This document shows positions 1-5,439 of a stretch of DNA of 5,439 bases, one piece after another. The DNA is from Flavobacteriaceae bacterium (lineage in GTDB: Bacteria > Bacteroidota > Bacteroidia > Flavobacteriales > Flavobacteriaceae): the NCBI GenBank assembly GCA_947443815.1, contig CANEXR010000205.1:1-5439 (forward strand), in the 5' to 3' direction. The notes below the pieces were generated by a model, which was not told the DNA's origin, did no database searches, and saw only the letters and a list, made by a program, of their open reading frames with translations. Numbering within the stretch: position 1 is the stretch's first letter; each line of letters starts with the position of its first letter. The translations under genes were made by a program, and so were the position numbers.

Positions 1-1
1 A

Positions 2-157
2 GCAAACGCAAGCGGAATTATTGAAGTTACCACTACAAAAGTCCTCGATACATACATCCATAAAATCGTTTTTAAGAAGGTAACTTTTACCAAAGGAGAA
101 AGTAATTTTACACTTGGAGATAGCTACATTTATGGCGAATTAATTACTACAAATTAA
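2..157 (+). CDS. 3' end of an unrecognised protein gene (left-truncated)
   Basis: The frame beginning at base 2 is open for 51 codons and ends in TAA at 155-157, just ahead of a strong terminator hairpin, which fits the tail of a real gene. The other forward frame beginning at base 1 stops within eight codons. The visible tail is rich in Thr, Ile, Val, Lys and aromatic residues with alternating hydrophobic and polar positions (for example KIVFKKVTFTKGESNF), which suggests beta strands, as in a secreted or periplasmic beta-rich domain. There is no membrane segment, no cysteine and no sorting-signal motif in the visible part. I do not recognise the family and assign no function. The start and most of the protein lie outside the window. 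Confidence 0.6.
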   Translation, partial: ANASGIIEVTTTKVLDTYIHKIVFKKVTFTKGESNFTLGDSYIYGELITTN

Positions 158-204
158 TGCTTTTTTACCTGTGAAAAAAGTATTAATTTGTATTAAAATA
201 GTAT

Positions 205-246
205 AAAAAAAAACCGCTAGTATTTTTTTACTAGAGGTTTTTTTTT
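205..246. terminator. Bidirectional intrinsic terminator between convergent genes
   Basis: A run of nine A (205-213) leads into CC G CTAGTA (214-222), a six-T loop (223-228), then TACTAG A GG (229-237) and nine T (238-246). CTAGTA pairs with TACTAG, there is one G/A mismatch, CC pairs with GG, and the A-tract pairs with the T-tract. The hairpin is followed by a T-run on both strands, so it can stop the plus-strand gene ending at 157 and the minus-strand Smr gene ending at 273. The position between two converging genes supports this. Confidence 0.85.
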
Positions 247-272
247 GCCGTTTTTCAAACTAAAAAATCATA

Positions 273-824
273 TTATTTGCTATTTTGTTTGATAAAAACT
301 TCTGTTGCACCCAATCCATATTTTTGATAATTGCTATCTTGAAAAGCAATATTATCATACCGTCCTAATAAAAAATCAAGTTCTGCTTTTAAAATTCCTT
401 CGCCAACACCGTGGATAAAAACAATCTTAGGAATTCGGTTTTTTATTGCAAATTCAATATGTCTTTTTGCTGTTTCAGATTGCAATGTTAAAATATCATA
501 ATTAGACATTCCCCTTTTATTGGGAACTAATTTTTCAATGTGCAAATCAAATTCAGGAGCAGAAATTTCGTTCTTATCTTTGCGCTCTTTAACAAAACTT
601 CTTGGTTTTGGGATTTCTTTTTCTTTGGCAATTTCACTTACATTAATTCTTCTTATAGAATCCATTAAGTTACTGGAATCGTTTATTTTAATTAATTCAT
701 TGACAAAAAATGTCATCACAAATCCGTCTTCCGTTTCTATAGTTACTTGTTGCTCTTTGACTGAAATCACAACTCCATTCACGGCCTCATCAAGTACTGA
801 AACTTTATCTCCTTTGCTATACAT
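273..824 (-). CDS. Smr (MutS2 C-terminal-like) domain protein with N-terminal DUF2027-like region
   Basis: A 183-residue stand-alone Smr-domain protein. Residues about 1-46 (MYSKGDKVSVLDEAVNG onward) look like a small beta-barrel of the kind seen at the start of Bacteroidota Smr proteins (DUF2027-like). A charged Lys/Glu-rich linker spans about 47-90. The Smr domain follows, with DLH at 93-95, the HGVGEG loop at 138-143 and the closing YGLGATEV at 169-176. Smr domains in MutS2 and related proteins bind or nick nucleic acid, and some act on mRNA of stalled ribosomes. Which applies here cannot be read from sequence. The protein lacks the MutS ATPase and so is not a mismatch-repair MutS, although such genes are often mislabelled that way. 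The frame extends upstream to a GTG at 866, but that adds a Lys-rich stretch (KIKIKKKK) lying inside the upstream gene. I prefer ATG 824, which has a GAAGAAGAAG purine run directly upstream. It overlaps the upstream membrane-protein gene by 8 bases, implying co-transcription and translational coupling. Confidence 0.88.
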   Translation of the reverse strand: MYSKGDKVSVLDEAVNGVVISVKEQQVTIETEDGFVMTFFVNELIKINDSSNLMDSIRRINVSEIAKEKEIPKPRSFVKERKDKNEISAPEFDLHIEKLVPNKRGMSNYDILTLQSETAKRHIEFAIKNRIPKIVFIHGVGEGILKAELDFLLGRYDNIAFQDSNYQKYGLGATEVFIKQNSK

Positions 825-999
825 CTTCTTCTTCTTTATCTTGATTTTTACTTGGTGTTTTAGCACTTAATCTCATCATACCAAACATAAAAACAGCAAT
901 AGCAATTACTGTTATATAAACATTTTTATCGGTACTGCTTTGTTCATAAAAGGCAACCAATAGGGCTATAATCATTATTGGAAATACAAACTTTTTCAT
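817..999 (-). CDS. Small two-helix membrane protein of unknown function
   Basis: A 60-residue protein starting MKKFVFPIM. Two hydrophobic segments, about residues 3-17 (FVFPIMIIALLVAFY) and 27-44 (VYITVIAIAVFMFGMMRL), should form a helical hairpin in the inner membrane. They are joined by a short polar loop (EQSSTDKN). The C-terminal tail is highly charged (SAKTPSKNQDKEEEDV). The ATG at 997-999 is chosen over an in-frame TTG at 1018-1020: it is preceded by AAAAGAG, and a start there leaves room for a promoter just upstream. It resembles a small conserved flavobacterial protein found next to the Smr gene, as far as I recall, but I know no function. Its stop codon overlaps the start of the Smr gene by 8 bases, so the two are very likely one transcript. 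A role tied to the Smr protein is possible but unproven. Confidence 0.72.
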   Translation of the reverse strand: MKKFVFPIMIIALLVAFYEQSSTDKNVYITVIAIAVFMFGMMRLSAKTPSKNQDKEEEDV

Positions 1000-1017
1000 C
1001 TCTTTTATTTTAATTTT

Positions 1018-1025
1018 CAAAAGTA
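1018..1025 (-). promoter_or_regulatory. Candidate Bacteroidota -7 box for the membrane protein/Smr unit
   Basis: The minus strand reads TACTTTTG here, an exact match to the TAnnTTTG -7 consensus of Bacteroidota. It would give a leader of roughly a dozen bases before the ATG at 999. A good -33 TTTG is not present at the expected spacing; the nearest match is a weak TTAG about 18 bases upstream. The position in a divergent intergenic gap is right, but motifs this short occur by chance in AT-rich DNA. Confidence 0.4.
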
Positions 1026-1101
1026 AGGAATTTAAAACTGTCCCTAATTTATTATCGCAAACGTTTCTTATTTTTTTGTAAAATTGTAAAAAATAAAAAC
1101 C

Positions 1102-1380
1102 TTGAATTTAGAAAAATACATGTTGCCTTGTTTAAGCAAAACACTCTTTGGAATTGAGTGTTTGGGCTGTGGATTTCAGAGAGCTTTTTTACTTGTTTTA
1201 AAAGGAAATTTTACAGCCGCTTTTGAAATGTATCCTGCCATTTATAGCACCCTATTGTTTTTAGGATTTGCAGGAATTCATTTTTTTTATTCCAATAAAA
1301 ATTACACAAAATGGGTGCTCTTTTTAGCGGTTGTAAATGGCTTTTTTATGATTGGTGGCTATTATTACAAACACTTCTAA
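1102..1380 (+). CDS. DUF2752 family small membrane protein
   Basis: A 92-residue protein with the DUF2752 hallmark: an N-terminal P-C motif (MLPC, residues 7-10), then IECLGCGFQRAFLLVLKGNF at about 18-37. C20, C23, G24 and R27 form the CxxCGxxR core and are followed by the typical FTAAFEMYP step. Two membrane helices follow, about residues 46-63 and 71-87. The conserved cysteines could bind a metal or act in redox, but the family's function is not established. The frame is closed upstream by TAA at 1087-1089, so the only starts are TTG at 1102 or ATG at 1120. I choose TTG because ATG 1120 would leave only three residues before the first conserved Cys, and the N-terminal LEKYMLPC stretch fits my memory of relatives. 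There is no clear ribosome binding site. It is transcribed alone, divergent from the small membrane protein gene and converging on the DUF1003 gene. Confidence 0.82.
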   Translation: MNLEKYMLPCLSKTLFGIECLGCGFQRAFLLVLKGNFTAAFEMYPAIYSTLLFLGFAGIHFFYSNKNYTKWVLFLAVVNGFFMIGGYYYKHF

Positions 1381-1382
1381 AA

Positions 1383-2114
1383 CTACTTTTTGATTCGGCT
1401 CAAAATATCATTCATCATTTCGATTTGTACTTTTTGAATTTCTATTAATTCATGTTGTTGATGAAGAATTAAATGGTCTAATTTTTCATGCAACATTCTA
1501 ATTTCAAGTTCTGATTTTAAATTAATCATATAGTCTTTTTTGGCGCGTTCCCGATCTTTTTCTTCCTGACGGTTTTGACTCATCATAATTACAGGAGCTT
1601 GAAGTGCTGCGAGACAGGATAAAATTAAATTCAATAAAATAAAAGGATAAGGGTCAAATCCTTTATTCATTAAAAAATAAATATTAGCCAGAATCCACAA
1701 TAAAATAAAAACTCCAAATAAAATTATAAATTTCCAGCTTCCGCCAAAAGCAGCCACTTTATCCGCAATTTTTTGACCAAAAGTTCTTGTCTCAATTTCA
1801 TCTTCGACTTCACTCACCAAAGAAGTATCTTGTTTTAAAGAACCCATAACATGTTCTTCGAGATTGGTCAATTCTCCAATTTCCGCTAATAAATAATTTG
1901 AAATGTATTTTTCACGATACAAATTCAATTCACTTATTGCTATAAATTGATCACTCGTAAACGAAGGATAATCTTTTATAATAAGCCCTAAAATTGGGTT
2001 TTGAATAGACTTCCCAGAAATTTTTTCATTTATTGGAAATTCTATACCCGAAATAGCACTTTTGAAAGTAGTATTGGTTTTCATATAAAAATATTTATAC
2101 GCTAATTTACGCAT
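1383..2114 (-). CDS. DUF1003 domain membrane protein
   Basis: A 243-residue protein with the DUF1003 layout. The N-terminal soluble part carries the ISGIEFP...GKSI...ILGLIIKDYP pattern (about 21-50). A helical stretch holds NLYREKYISNYL (64-75), and the lead-in ETRTFGQKIADKVAAFGGSW (108-127) precedes the membrane part. Two membrane helices lie at about 128-149 and 157-178, including the family signature FDPYPFILLNLILSCLAALQ (153-172) followed by APVIMMSQNRQ. A charged helical tail (about 184-243, with EKDRERAKKDYMINLKSELE) probably forms a coiled coil in the cytoplasm. No biochemical function is established for the family, and no catalytic motif is visible. ATG 2114 gives the longest frame. 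A second ATG at 2084 would give 233 residues starting MKTNTTFKSAISG and matches my memory of relatives at least as well; the first ten residues (MRKLAYKYFY) may be non-coding. It is transcribed alone, divergent from cysE. Confidence 0.87.
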   Translation of the reverse strand: MRKLAYKYFYMKTNTTFKSAISGIEFPINEKISGKSIQNPILGLIIKDYPSFTSDQFIAISELNLYREKYISNYLLAEIGELTNLEEHVMGSLKQDTSLVSEVEDEIETRTFGQKIADKVAAFGGSWKFIILFGVFILLWILANIYFLMNKGFDPYPFILLNLILSCLAALQAPVIMMSQNRQEEKDRERAKKDYMINLKSELEIRMLHEKLDHLILHQQHELIEIQKVQIEMMNDILSRIKK

Positions 2115-2330
2115 TTAAAAAGGATTTCGTACTAATTGACCATCGCTTAACAGAACTCAAATAACAAATTACCTGTTTCATAGTCTAGATTTTTTTAAAA
2201 CATCAAATAAAATTTGTTTAATTCATAGTATCTAGCACCGAAAGTACCTGTTTTTTTAATCCTGAGTTTGCCCTTTGTCTAAAAACGCCTTACTTTTACT
2301 GCATTCAAATACTAATTCAATTTTATAATC
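2115..2330. other. Divergent intergenic region between the DUF1003 gene and cysE
   Basis: This 216-base gap has no supported gene. It must hold the start signals of two divergent genes. It contains two copies of TACCTGTTT (2170-2178 and 2245-2253), two copies of TTCATAGT followed by CTAG (2177-2184 with CTAG at 2185, and 2222-2229 with CTAG at 2232), and a perfect 8-base inverted pair AACAAATT/AATTTGTT (2163-2170 and 2211-2218). A promoter-like pair lies closer to cysE. I see no riboswitch architecture that I can name. Confidence 0.6.
2267..2298 (+). promoter_or_regulatory. Candidate promoter of the cysE-cysM unit
   Basis: TTTG at 2267-2270, a 20-base spacer, then TACTTTTA at 2291-2298. This matches the Bacteroidota -33/-7 pattern (TTTG, about 19-20 bases, TAnnTTTG) except for the final base of the -7 box. 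Transcription would begin near 2304, giving a leader of about 25 bases before the GTG at 2331. Spacing and location are good. The evidence is motif resemblance only. Confidence 0.5.
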
Positions 2331-3122
2331 GTGACAAAAGATCTGATTATCCAAAATATCAATTCCTTAAAGAGTCATTTTTCTATCAGCTACGGAATTA
2401 AAACAAAAACAGAAGCTTTTACTGAAAAATTATTCTACACCTTATTCGATGCCAATGCGCCATTGAACGAAAGTATTGATGCCTTAGAAAAACAGTTTAA
2501 AGAAATTTCTGCAATTGCATGCCAAAAACCAGATGCAGTATGTGATTCTATTTGGGAAAAATACTTAGAAAAACTGCCTTCTGTTCTTGAAAATCTCAAT
2601 CAGGATGCTGCTTATATTTTAGAAAATGATCCTGCTTCGAATAGTATTGAAGAGGTATATCTTGCCTATCCCGGGTTTTATGCAATAGCTATCTATAGAT
2701 TAAGTCACGAATTATACCTGTTAGATTTATTACTATTTTCAAGATTAATGAGCGAATATGCCCATCGAATTACTGGAACAGACATTCATGCAGGTGCAAC
2801 TATTGCATCACCTTTTTTCATTGATCATGCAACCGGAATTGTAATTGGCGAAACAACTGTTATTGAAAAGAACGTAAAAATATATCAAGGGGTTACTTTG
2901 GGTGCATTAAGCATTACCAAGGAAATGAAAAATTCAAAAAGACATCCTACTGTTGAAAAAAATGTTTGCCTTTATGCCAATGCCACAATTTTGGGTGGAA
3001 CAACTACTATTGGAAAAAACAGTATTGTTGGAGGTAATGCTTGGGTTACAAAATCAATTCCTGCCAATTCTATTGTAACCAATACCACCACCACAGAAGT
3101 AAAAGTAAAAGAGAAAAATTAG
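2331..3122 (+). CDS. cysE: Serine O-acetyltransferase (N-terminally extended type)
   Basis: Transfers acetyl from acetyl-CoA to L-serine, giving O-acetylserine, the first step of cysteine synthesis; cytoplasmic. The 263-residue protein has a helical N-terminal part (about 1-140) and a C-terminal left-handed beta-helix of hexapeptide repeats (about 151-250). Catalytic residues are D151 (GTDIHAGA) and H166 (FIDHATGIVIGET). Their 15-residue spacing equals that of Asp143/His158 in E. coli CysE. KRHPTVEKNV (203-212) is the acyltransferase RHP segment, followed by ATILGGTTTIGKNSIVGGNA (218-237). The start is GTG at 2331; no in-frame ATG occurs before the middle of the protein, and the N-terminal residues look family-like. 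The tail ends EVKVKEKN and lacks the terminal Ile that E. coli CysE inserts into CysK. The long N-terminus resembles EpsC-type serine acetyltransferases. The stop is one base before cysM, so the two are co-transcribed. Function is near certain; the subclass is less so. Confidence 0.95.
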   Translation: MTKDLIIQNINSLKSHFSISYGIKTKTEAFTEKLFYTLFDANAPLNESIDALEKQFKEISAIACQKPDAVCDSIWEKYLEKLPSVLENLNQDAAYILENDPASNSIEEVYLAYPGFYAIAIYRLSHELYLLDLLLFSRLMSEYAHRITGTDIHAGATIASPFFIDHATGIVIGETTVIEKNVKIYQGVTLGALSITKEMKNSKRHPTVEKNVCLYANATILGGTTTIGKNSIVGGNAWVTKSIPANSIVTNTTTTEVKVKEKN

Positions 3123-3123
3123 C

Positions 3124-4011
3124 ATGAAACCTCAAAAACTATTAGCCCTTATTGGGAATACTCCCTTAGTGGAAACAACTCGTTTGATACAGAATCCAAA
3201 CATAAAACTTTTATTGAAACTCGAAGGAAATAATCCTGGTGGTAGCGTAAAAGATCGCGCTGCCTATAACATGATTGCCGCTGCTCTAGAAAGAGGGGAC
3301 ATCAAAAAAGGAGATAAACTTATTGAAGCTACTAGCGGAAATACCGGAATAGCTTTGGCAATGATTGCACAGTTATTTGGCATTGAAATTGAATTGATAC
3401 TTCCCGAAGATTCCACCAAAGAACGAACACAAACGATGCGTGCTTATGGTGCAACAGTAATTCTTACTCCAGCAAGTTCTGGAATTATTGGTTCCAGAGA
3501 TTATGCGGATAAAAAAGTAGCCGAAGGAGGTTATATTATGCTCAATCAATTTGGTAATGACGACAATTGGAAAGCGCATTATAAAACTACTGGCCCAGAA
3601 ATTTGGAATGATACCGAAGGAACTATTACTCATTTTGTCTCAGCTATGGGAACTACTGGAACTATAATTGGTACTTCTACTTATTTAAAAGAAAAAAATC
3701 CAGCTATCCAAATTATTGGCGCTCAACCTAGTGATGGCTCGCAAATTCCCGGTATTCGAAAATGGCCTACCGAATATTTACCAAGAATTTTTGATGCCTC
3801 AAAAGTGGATACCATTATTGAAGTTACCGAGGCAGAAGCCCGAAATATGACCAAAAGACTCGCTCTAGAAGAAGGTGTTTTTGCAGGAATGAGTAGTGGC
3901 GGTTCAGTTGCTGCAGCTCTAAAAATAGCAGAACAGTTAGAATCTGGTGTAATCGTCGCTATTATATGTGACCGAGGTGATCGCTACCTGTCTTCGGATT
4001 TATTCGATTAA
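3124..4011 (+). CDS. cysM: Cysteine synthase B (O-acetylserine sulfhydrylase, CysM type)
   Basis: A PLP enzyme (fold type II) that replaces the acetate of O-acetylserine with sulfide to give cysteine. CysM enzymes can often also use thiosulfate. The 295-residue protein is close to the E. coli CysM length of 303. Visible motifs are LIGNTPLVE (9-17); GNNPGGSVKDR with the PLP-binding Lys43; the substrate loop TSGNTG (70-75); the phosphate-binding GTTGT (176-180); GIRKWPTEYLPRIFDAS (210-226), a CysM-specific stretch; and CDRGDRYLS (282-290). The CDRGDRYLS ending separates CysM from CysK, which usually has PSSGERYLST there. The start ATG follows the cysE stop after one base, so translation is probably coupled and the product of CysE is used directly by its partner. 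The C-terminus stops soon after RYLSS and is slightly shorter than in E. coli. No broken or missing catalytic residue is seen. Confidence 0.96.
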   Translation: MKPQKLLALIGNTPLVETTRLIQNPNIKLLLKLEGNNPGGSVKDRAAYNMIAAALERGDIKKGDKLIEATSGNTGIALAMIAQLFGIEIELILPEDSTKERTQTMRAYGATVILTPASSGIIGSRDYADKKVAEGGYIMLNQFGNDDNWKAHYKTTGPEIWNDTEGTITHFVSAMGTTGTIIGTSTYLKEKNPAIQIIGAQPSDGSQIPGIRKWPTEYLPRIFDASKVDTIIEVTEAEARNMTKRLALEEGVFAGMSSGGSVAAALKIAEQLESGVIVAIICDRGDRYLSSDLFD

Positions 4012-4132
4012 TACATTCAAAAAGAAGTGGTTGTTTTTAAATAATAAAAAAAGAAAATTGTATCATTTATCACATCTCTTTAAAAATATAAAACAGATTT
4101 TTAATTTGCCACATGCTATGGTATCATTTGTT

Positions 4133-4777
4133 ATGAAAGAACAAGTAAAATCCCAAGATTGGGCAAACCTAAATAAATACCATTCCGAAAACACAAAACT
4201 ACAACTATCAGCATCAAGTAGTTCTAGAATTGTACTGATTGGAGATTCTATTACTGAAATGTGGTCCGCTTCAAATCCAACTTTTTTTGTTGAAAAAAAC
4301 TATATTAACCGTGGCATTAACGGACAAACCACACCACAAATGCTCCTCCGTTTTAGAGCTGATGTTATTGCTTTACAACCCAAAGTTGTTGTTATTTTAG
4401 CTGGAATTAATGATATTGCAGGAAACACAGGCCCATCAACATTGGAAATGATTGCTAACAATATTTTTTCGATGGCAGAACTCGCAAAAGCCAATAACAT
4501 AAAAGTGGTTCTATGTTCTGTACTCCCAACAACTAATTTTCCTTGGAAACCCAATCAACATCCTGCAGAAAAAGTAATCGCGCTTAACCAAATGATTGAA
4601 AGCTACGCAACCACTAATGCCATTAAATACCTTAATTATTATTCTGCTATGGTAAATGATCAAAAAGGGTTATCGGCAAGCTATTCGGGAGATGGTCTTC
4701 ATCCCAATAAATTAGGGTATCAAATAATGGCACCACTTGTCGAAAAAGCAATAAACGAAGTTTTAATCATCTTCTAA
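4133..4777 (+). CDS. SGNH/GDSL-family hydrolase (esterase/lipase-like)
   Basis: A 214-residue protein with the four SGNH blocks: GDSI with nucleophile Ser39 (RIVLIGDSITEMW, about 32-44), the NRGINGQTT block with Gly61 (59-67), the AGINDI block with Asn93 (90-95), and DGLHPN with Asp187 and His190 (187-192). Ser, Gly, Asn and His are all present, so it should be an active ester hydrolase. The substrate (acyl ester, acetylated sugar or lysophospholipid) cannot be told. The start is uncertain. The frame is open back to a GTG at 3968, but that overlaps cysM by 44 bases and adds a Lys-rich stretch. ATG 4118 and ATG 4133 are the realistic choices, and 4133 gives MKEQVKSQDWANLNKY. Neither start yields a signal peptide, which many relatives carry before the QDWANL stretch. 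The gene follows cysM after about 120 bases and precedes the aldo/keto reductase by 10 bases, so it is likely co-transcribed with the latter. Confidence 0.88.
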   Translation: MKEQVKSQDWANLNKYHSENTKLQLSASSSSRIVLIGDSITEMWSASNPTFFVEKNYINRGINGQTTPQMLLRFRADVIALQPKVVVILAGINDIAGNTGPSTLEMIANNIFSMAELAKANNIKVVLCSVLPTTNFPWKPNQHPAEKVIALNQMIESYATTNAIKYLNYYSAMVNDQKGLSASYSGDGLHPNKLGYQIMAPLVEKAINEVLIIF

Positions 4778-4787
4778 AAACAACAAA

Positions 4788-5439
4788 ATGAACTATCGCA
4801 AACTAGGAAAAACAGGCTTTAAAATCTCCGAAATTTCTCTTGGCACCTGGCAAGTTGGTGGAAAATGGGGATCACCATTTAATGACAAAACTGCAGATGC
4901 ACTACTTAATACTGCTATTGACAAAGGAGTAAATTTTATTGACACTGCCGATGTCTATGAAAACGGATGTAGTGAAACTGCTGTGGGCCGCGTAGTTCGC
5001 TCCCGTTCGGAACGCATTTATGTAGGTACAAAGTGCGGACGACACATCAATCCACATGTAAGTGAAGGATACCAACCCAAAGTACTGCAAAAATTTATTG
5101 AAGATAGTTTGAAAAGAACGGGCTTAGAAGCTTTAGATTTAATCCAATTGCATTGTCCTCCAAACGAAGTCTTTTATCGCCCCGAAATCTTTGAACTATT
5201 TGACCGTTTGAAAGAACAAGGAAAAATTCTAAATCTAGGCGTCAGCGTTGAAAAAATAGAAGAAGCCTTGAAAGCTATTGAATATCCTAATGTATCAACT
5301 GTTCAGATTATTTTTAATCTTTTTCGCCAACGTCCATCAGAACTCTTTTTCAAAGAAGCACAAAAAAAAGACATCGGTATCATCGCTAGAGTTCCCTTAG
5401 CCAGCGGATTACTCACTGGATTATTTACTTCTGAAACAA
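4788..5439 (+). CDS. Aldo/keto reductase (right-truncated)
   Basis: An ATG at 4788-4790 opens a frame that stays open to the window edge: 217 codons plus one base. Family members are usually about 310-330 residues, so roughly the last third is missing. It begins MNYRKLGKTGFKISEISLGT, the classic aldo/keto reductase opening. The catalytic tetrad is complete: D52 and Y57 (FIDTADVYENG), K82 (VGTKCG) and H122 (LIQLHCP). ILNLGVS (147-153) and the cofactor-binding RVPLASGLLTG (201-211) also match. It should reduce carbonyl compounds, or oxidise alcohols, with NAD(P)H in a TIM-barrel fold. The substrate is not predictable from this part. The start is preceded by an A-rich leader with no Shine-Dalgarno, typical of the phylum, 10 bases after the hydrolase stop, which suggests co-transcription. 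Confidence 0.93.
   Translation, partial: MNYRKLGKTGFKISEISLGTWQVGGKWGSPFNDKTADALLNTAIDKGVNFIDTADVYENGCSETAVGRVVRSRSERIYVGTKCGRHINPHVSEGYQPKVLQKFIEDSLKRTGLEALDLIQLHCPPNEVFYRPEIFELFDRLKEQGKILNLGVSVEKIEEALKAIEYPNVSTVQIIFNLFRQRPSELFFKEAQKKDIGIIARVPLASGLLTGLFTSET

Noticed and set aside
825..866. Longer Smr protein start at GTG 866
   Set aside because: The extra 14 residues (KIKIKKKK type) lie inside the upstream gene, and ATG 824 has a purine run before it and matches the usual N-terminus.
520..870. Plus-strand open frame of 116 codons
   Set aside because: It lies antisense to the Smr gene, which has clear domain motifs. Its hydrophobic, Ser/Leu-rich content is what the complement of a Lys/Glu-rich gene gives.
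2115..2330. Possible riboswitch (SAM or T-box type) upstream of cysE
   Set aside because: The likely leader is only about 25 bases, and no conserved core, stacked helices or terminator/antiterminator pair is visible in the gap.
3373..3633. Minus-strand open frame of 86 codons
   Set aside because: It is entirely antisense to cysM, which has all PLP-enzyme motifs; no family resemblance.
3968..4132. Longer SGNH hydrolase start at GTG 3968
   Set aside because: It would overlap cysM by 44 bases and add a Lys-rich stretch unlike any SGNH N-terminus; the ATGs at 4118 and 4133 are better.
4300..4554. Minus-strand open frame of 84 codons
   Set aside because: Antisense to the SGNH hydrolase gene across its catalytic blocks; a shadow frame.
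4902..5090. Minus-strand open frame of 62 codons
   Set aside because: Antisense to the aldo/keto reductase over its catalytic tetrad; a shadow frame.
1..5439. CRISPR array, tRNA/rRNA gene, insertion sequence or defence system
   Set aside because: No regularly spaced repeats, cloverleaf, transposase motif or terminal inverted repeats were seen. The window reads as ordinary chromosomal housekeeping and small membrane protein genes.

Overview
The window looks like chromosomal DNA from a member of the Bacteroidota, most likely Flavobacteriaceae and close to Flavobacterium. The DNA is AT-rich. Gene starts mostly lack Shine-Dalgarno sequences and have A/T-rich leaders. Two stretches resemble the Bacteroidota promoter type (TTTG, about 19-20 bases, TAnnTTTG). 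The protein families (DUF2027-like/Smr protein, DUF2752, DUF1003, N-terminally extended serine acetyltransferase with CysM) are familiar in flavobacteria. Taxonomy is inferred from recalled family resemblance, not from a search.

Left part (1-1020): the last 51 codons of an unrecognised plus-strand gene run off the left edge. A strong A-tract/T-tract hairpin at 205-246 follows and probably terminates transcription in both directions. Facing it on the minus strand is a two-gene unit: a 60-residue protein with two membrane segments, whose 3' end overlaps by 8 bases the start of a 183-residue Smr-domain protein.

Middle (1021-2330): a divergent promoter region separates that unit from a plus-strand DUF2752 membrane protein with a TTG start. 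This converges, with only 2 bases between stop codons, on a minus-strand DUF1003 membrane protein. A 216-base divergent intergenic region follows. It holds small direct and inverted repeats and a plausible promoter for the cysteine genes.

Right part (2331-5439): a plus-strand run of four genes. cysE (serine O-acetyltransferase) and cysM (O-acetylserine sulfhydrylase B) lie 1 base apart and together form the two-step route from serine to cysteine. About 120 bases later come an SGNH/GDSL-type hydrolase and, 10 bases further on, an aldo/keto reductase. The reductase is cut by the right edge with 217 codons visible and its full catalytic tetrad present.

I see no mobile element, CRISPR array, RNA gene or defence system, and nothing that amounts to a new biological system. 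The points most worth a second look are the CysE-CysM pairing, in which CysE lacks the usual C-terminal isoleucine tail, the uncertain N-terminus of the SGNH hydrolase, the 2-base convergent junction, and the repeats upstream of cysE.
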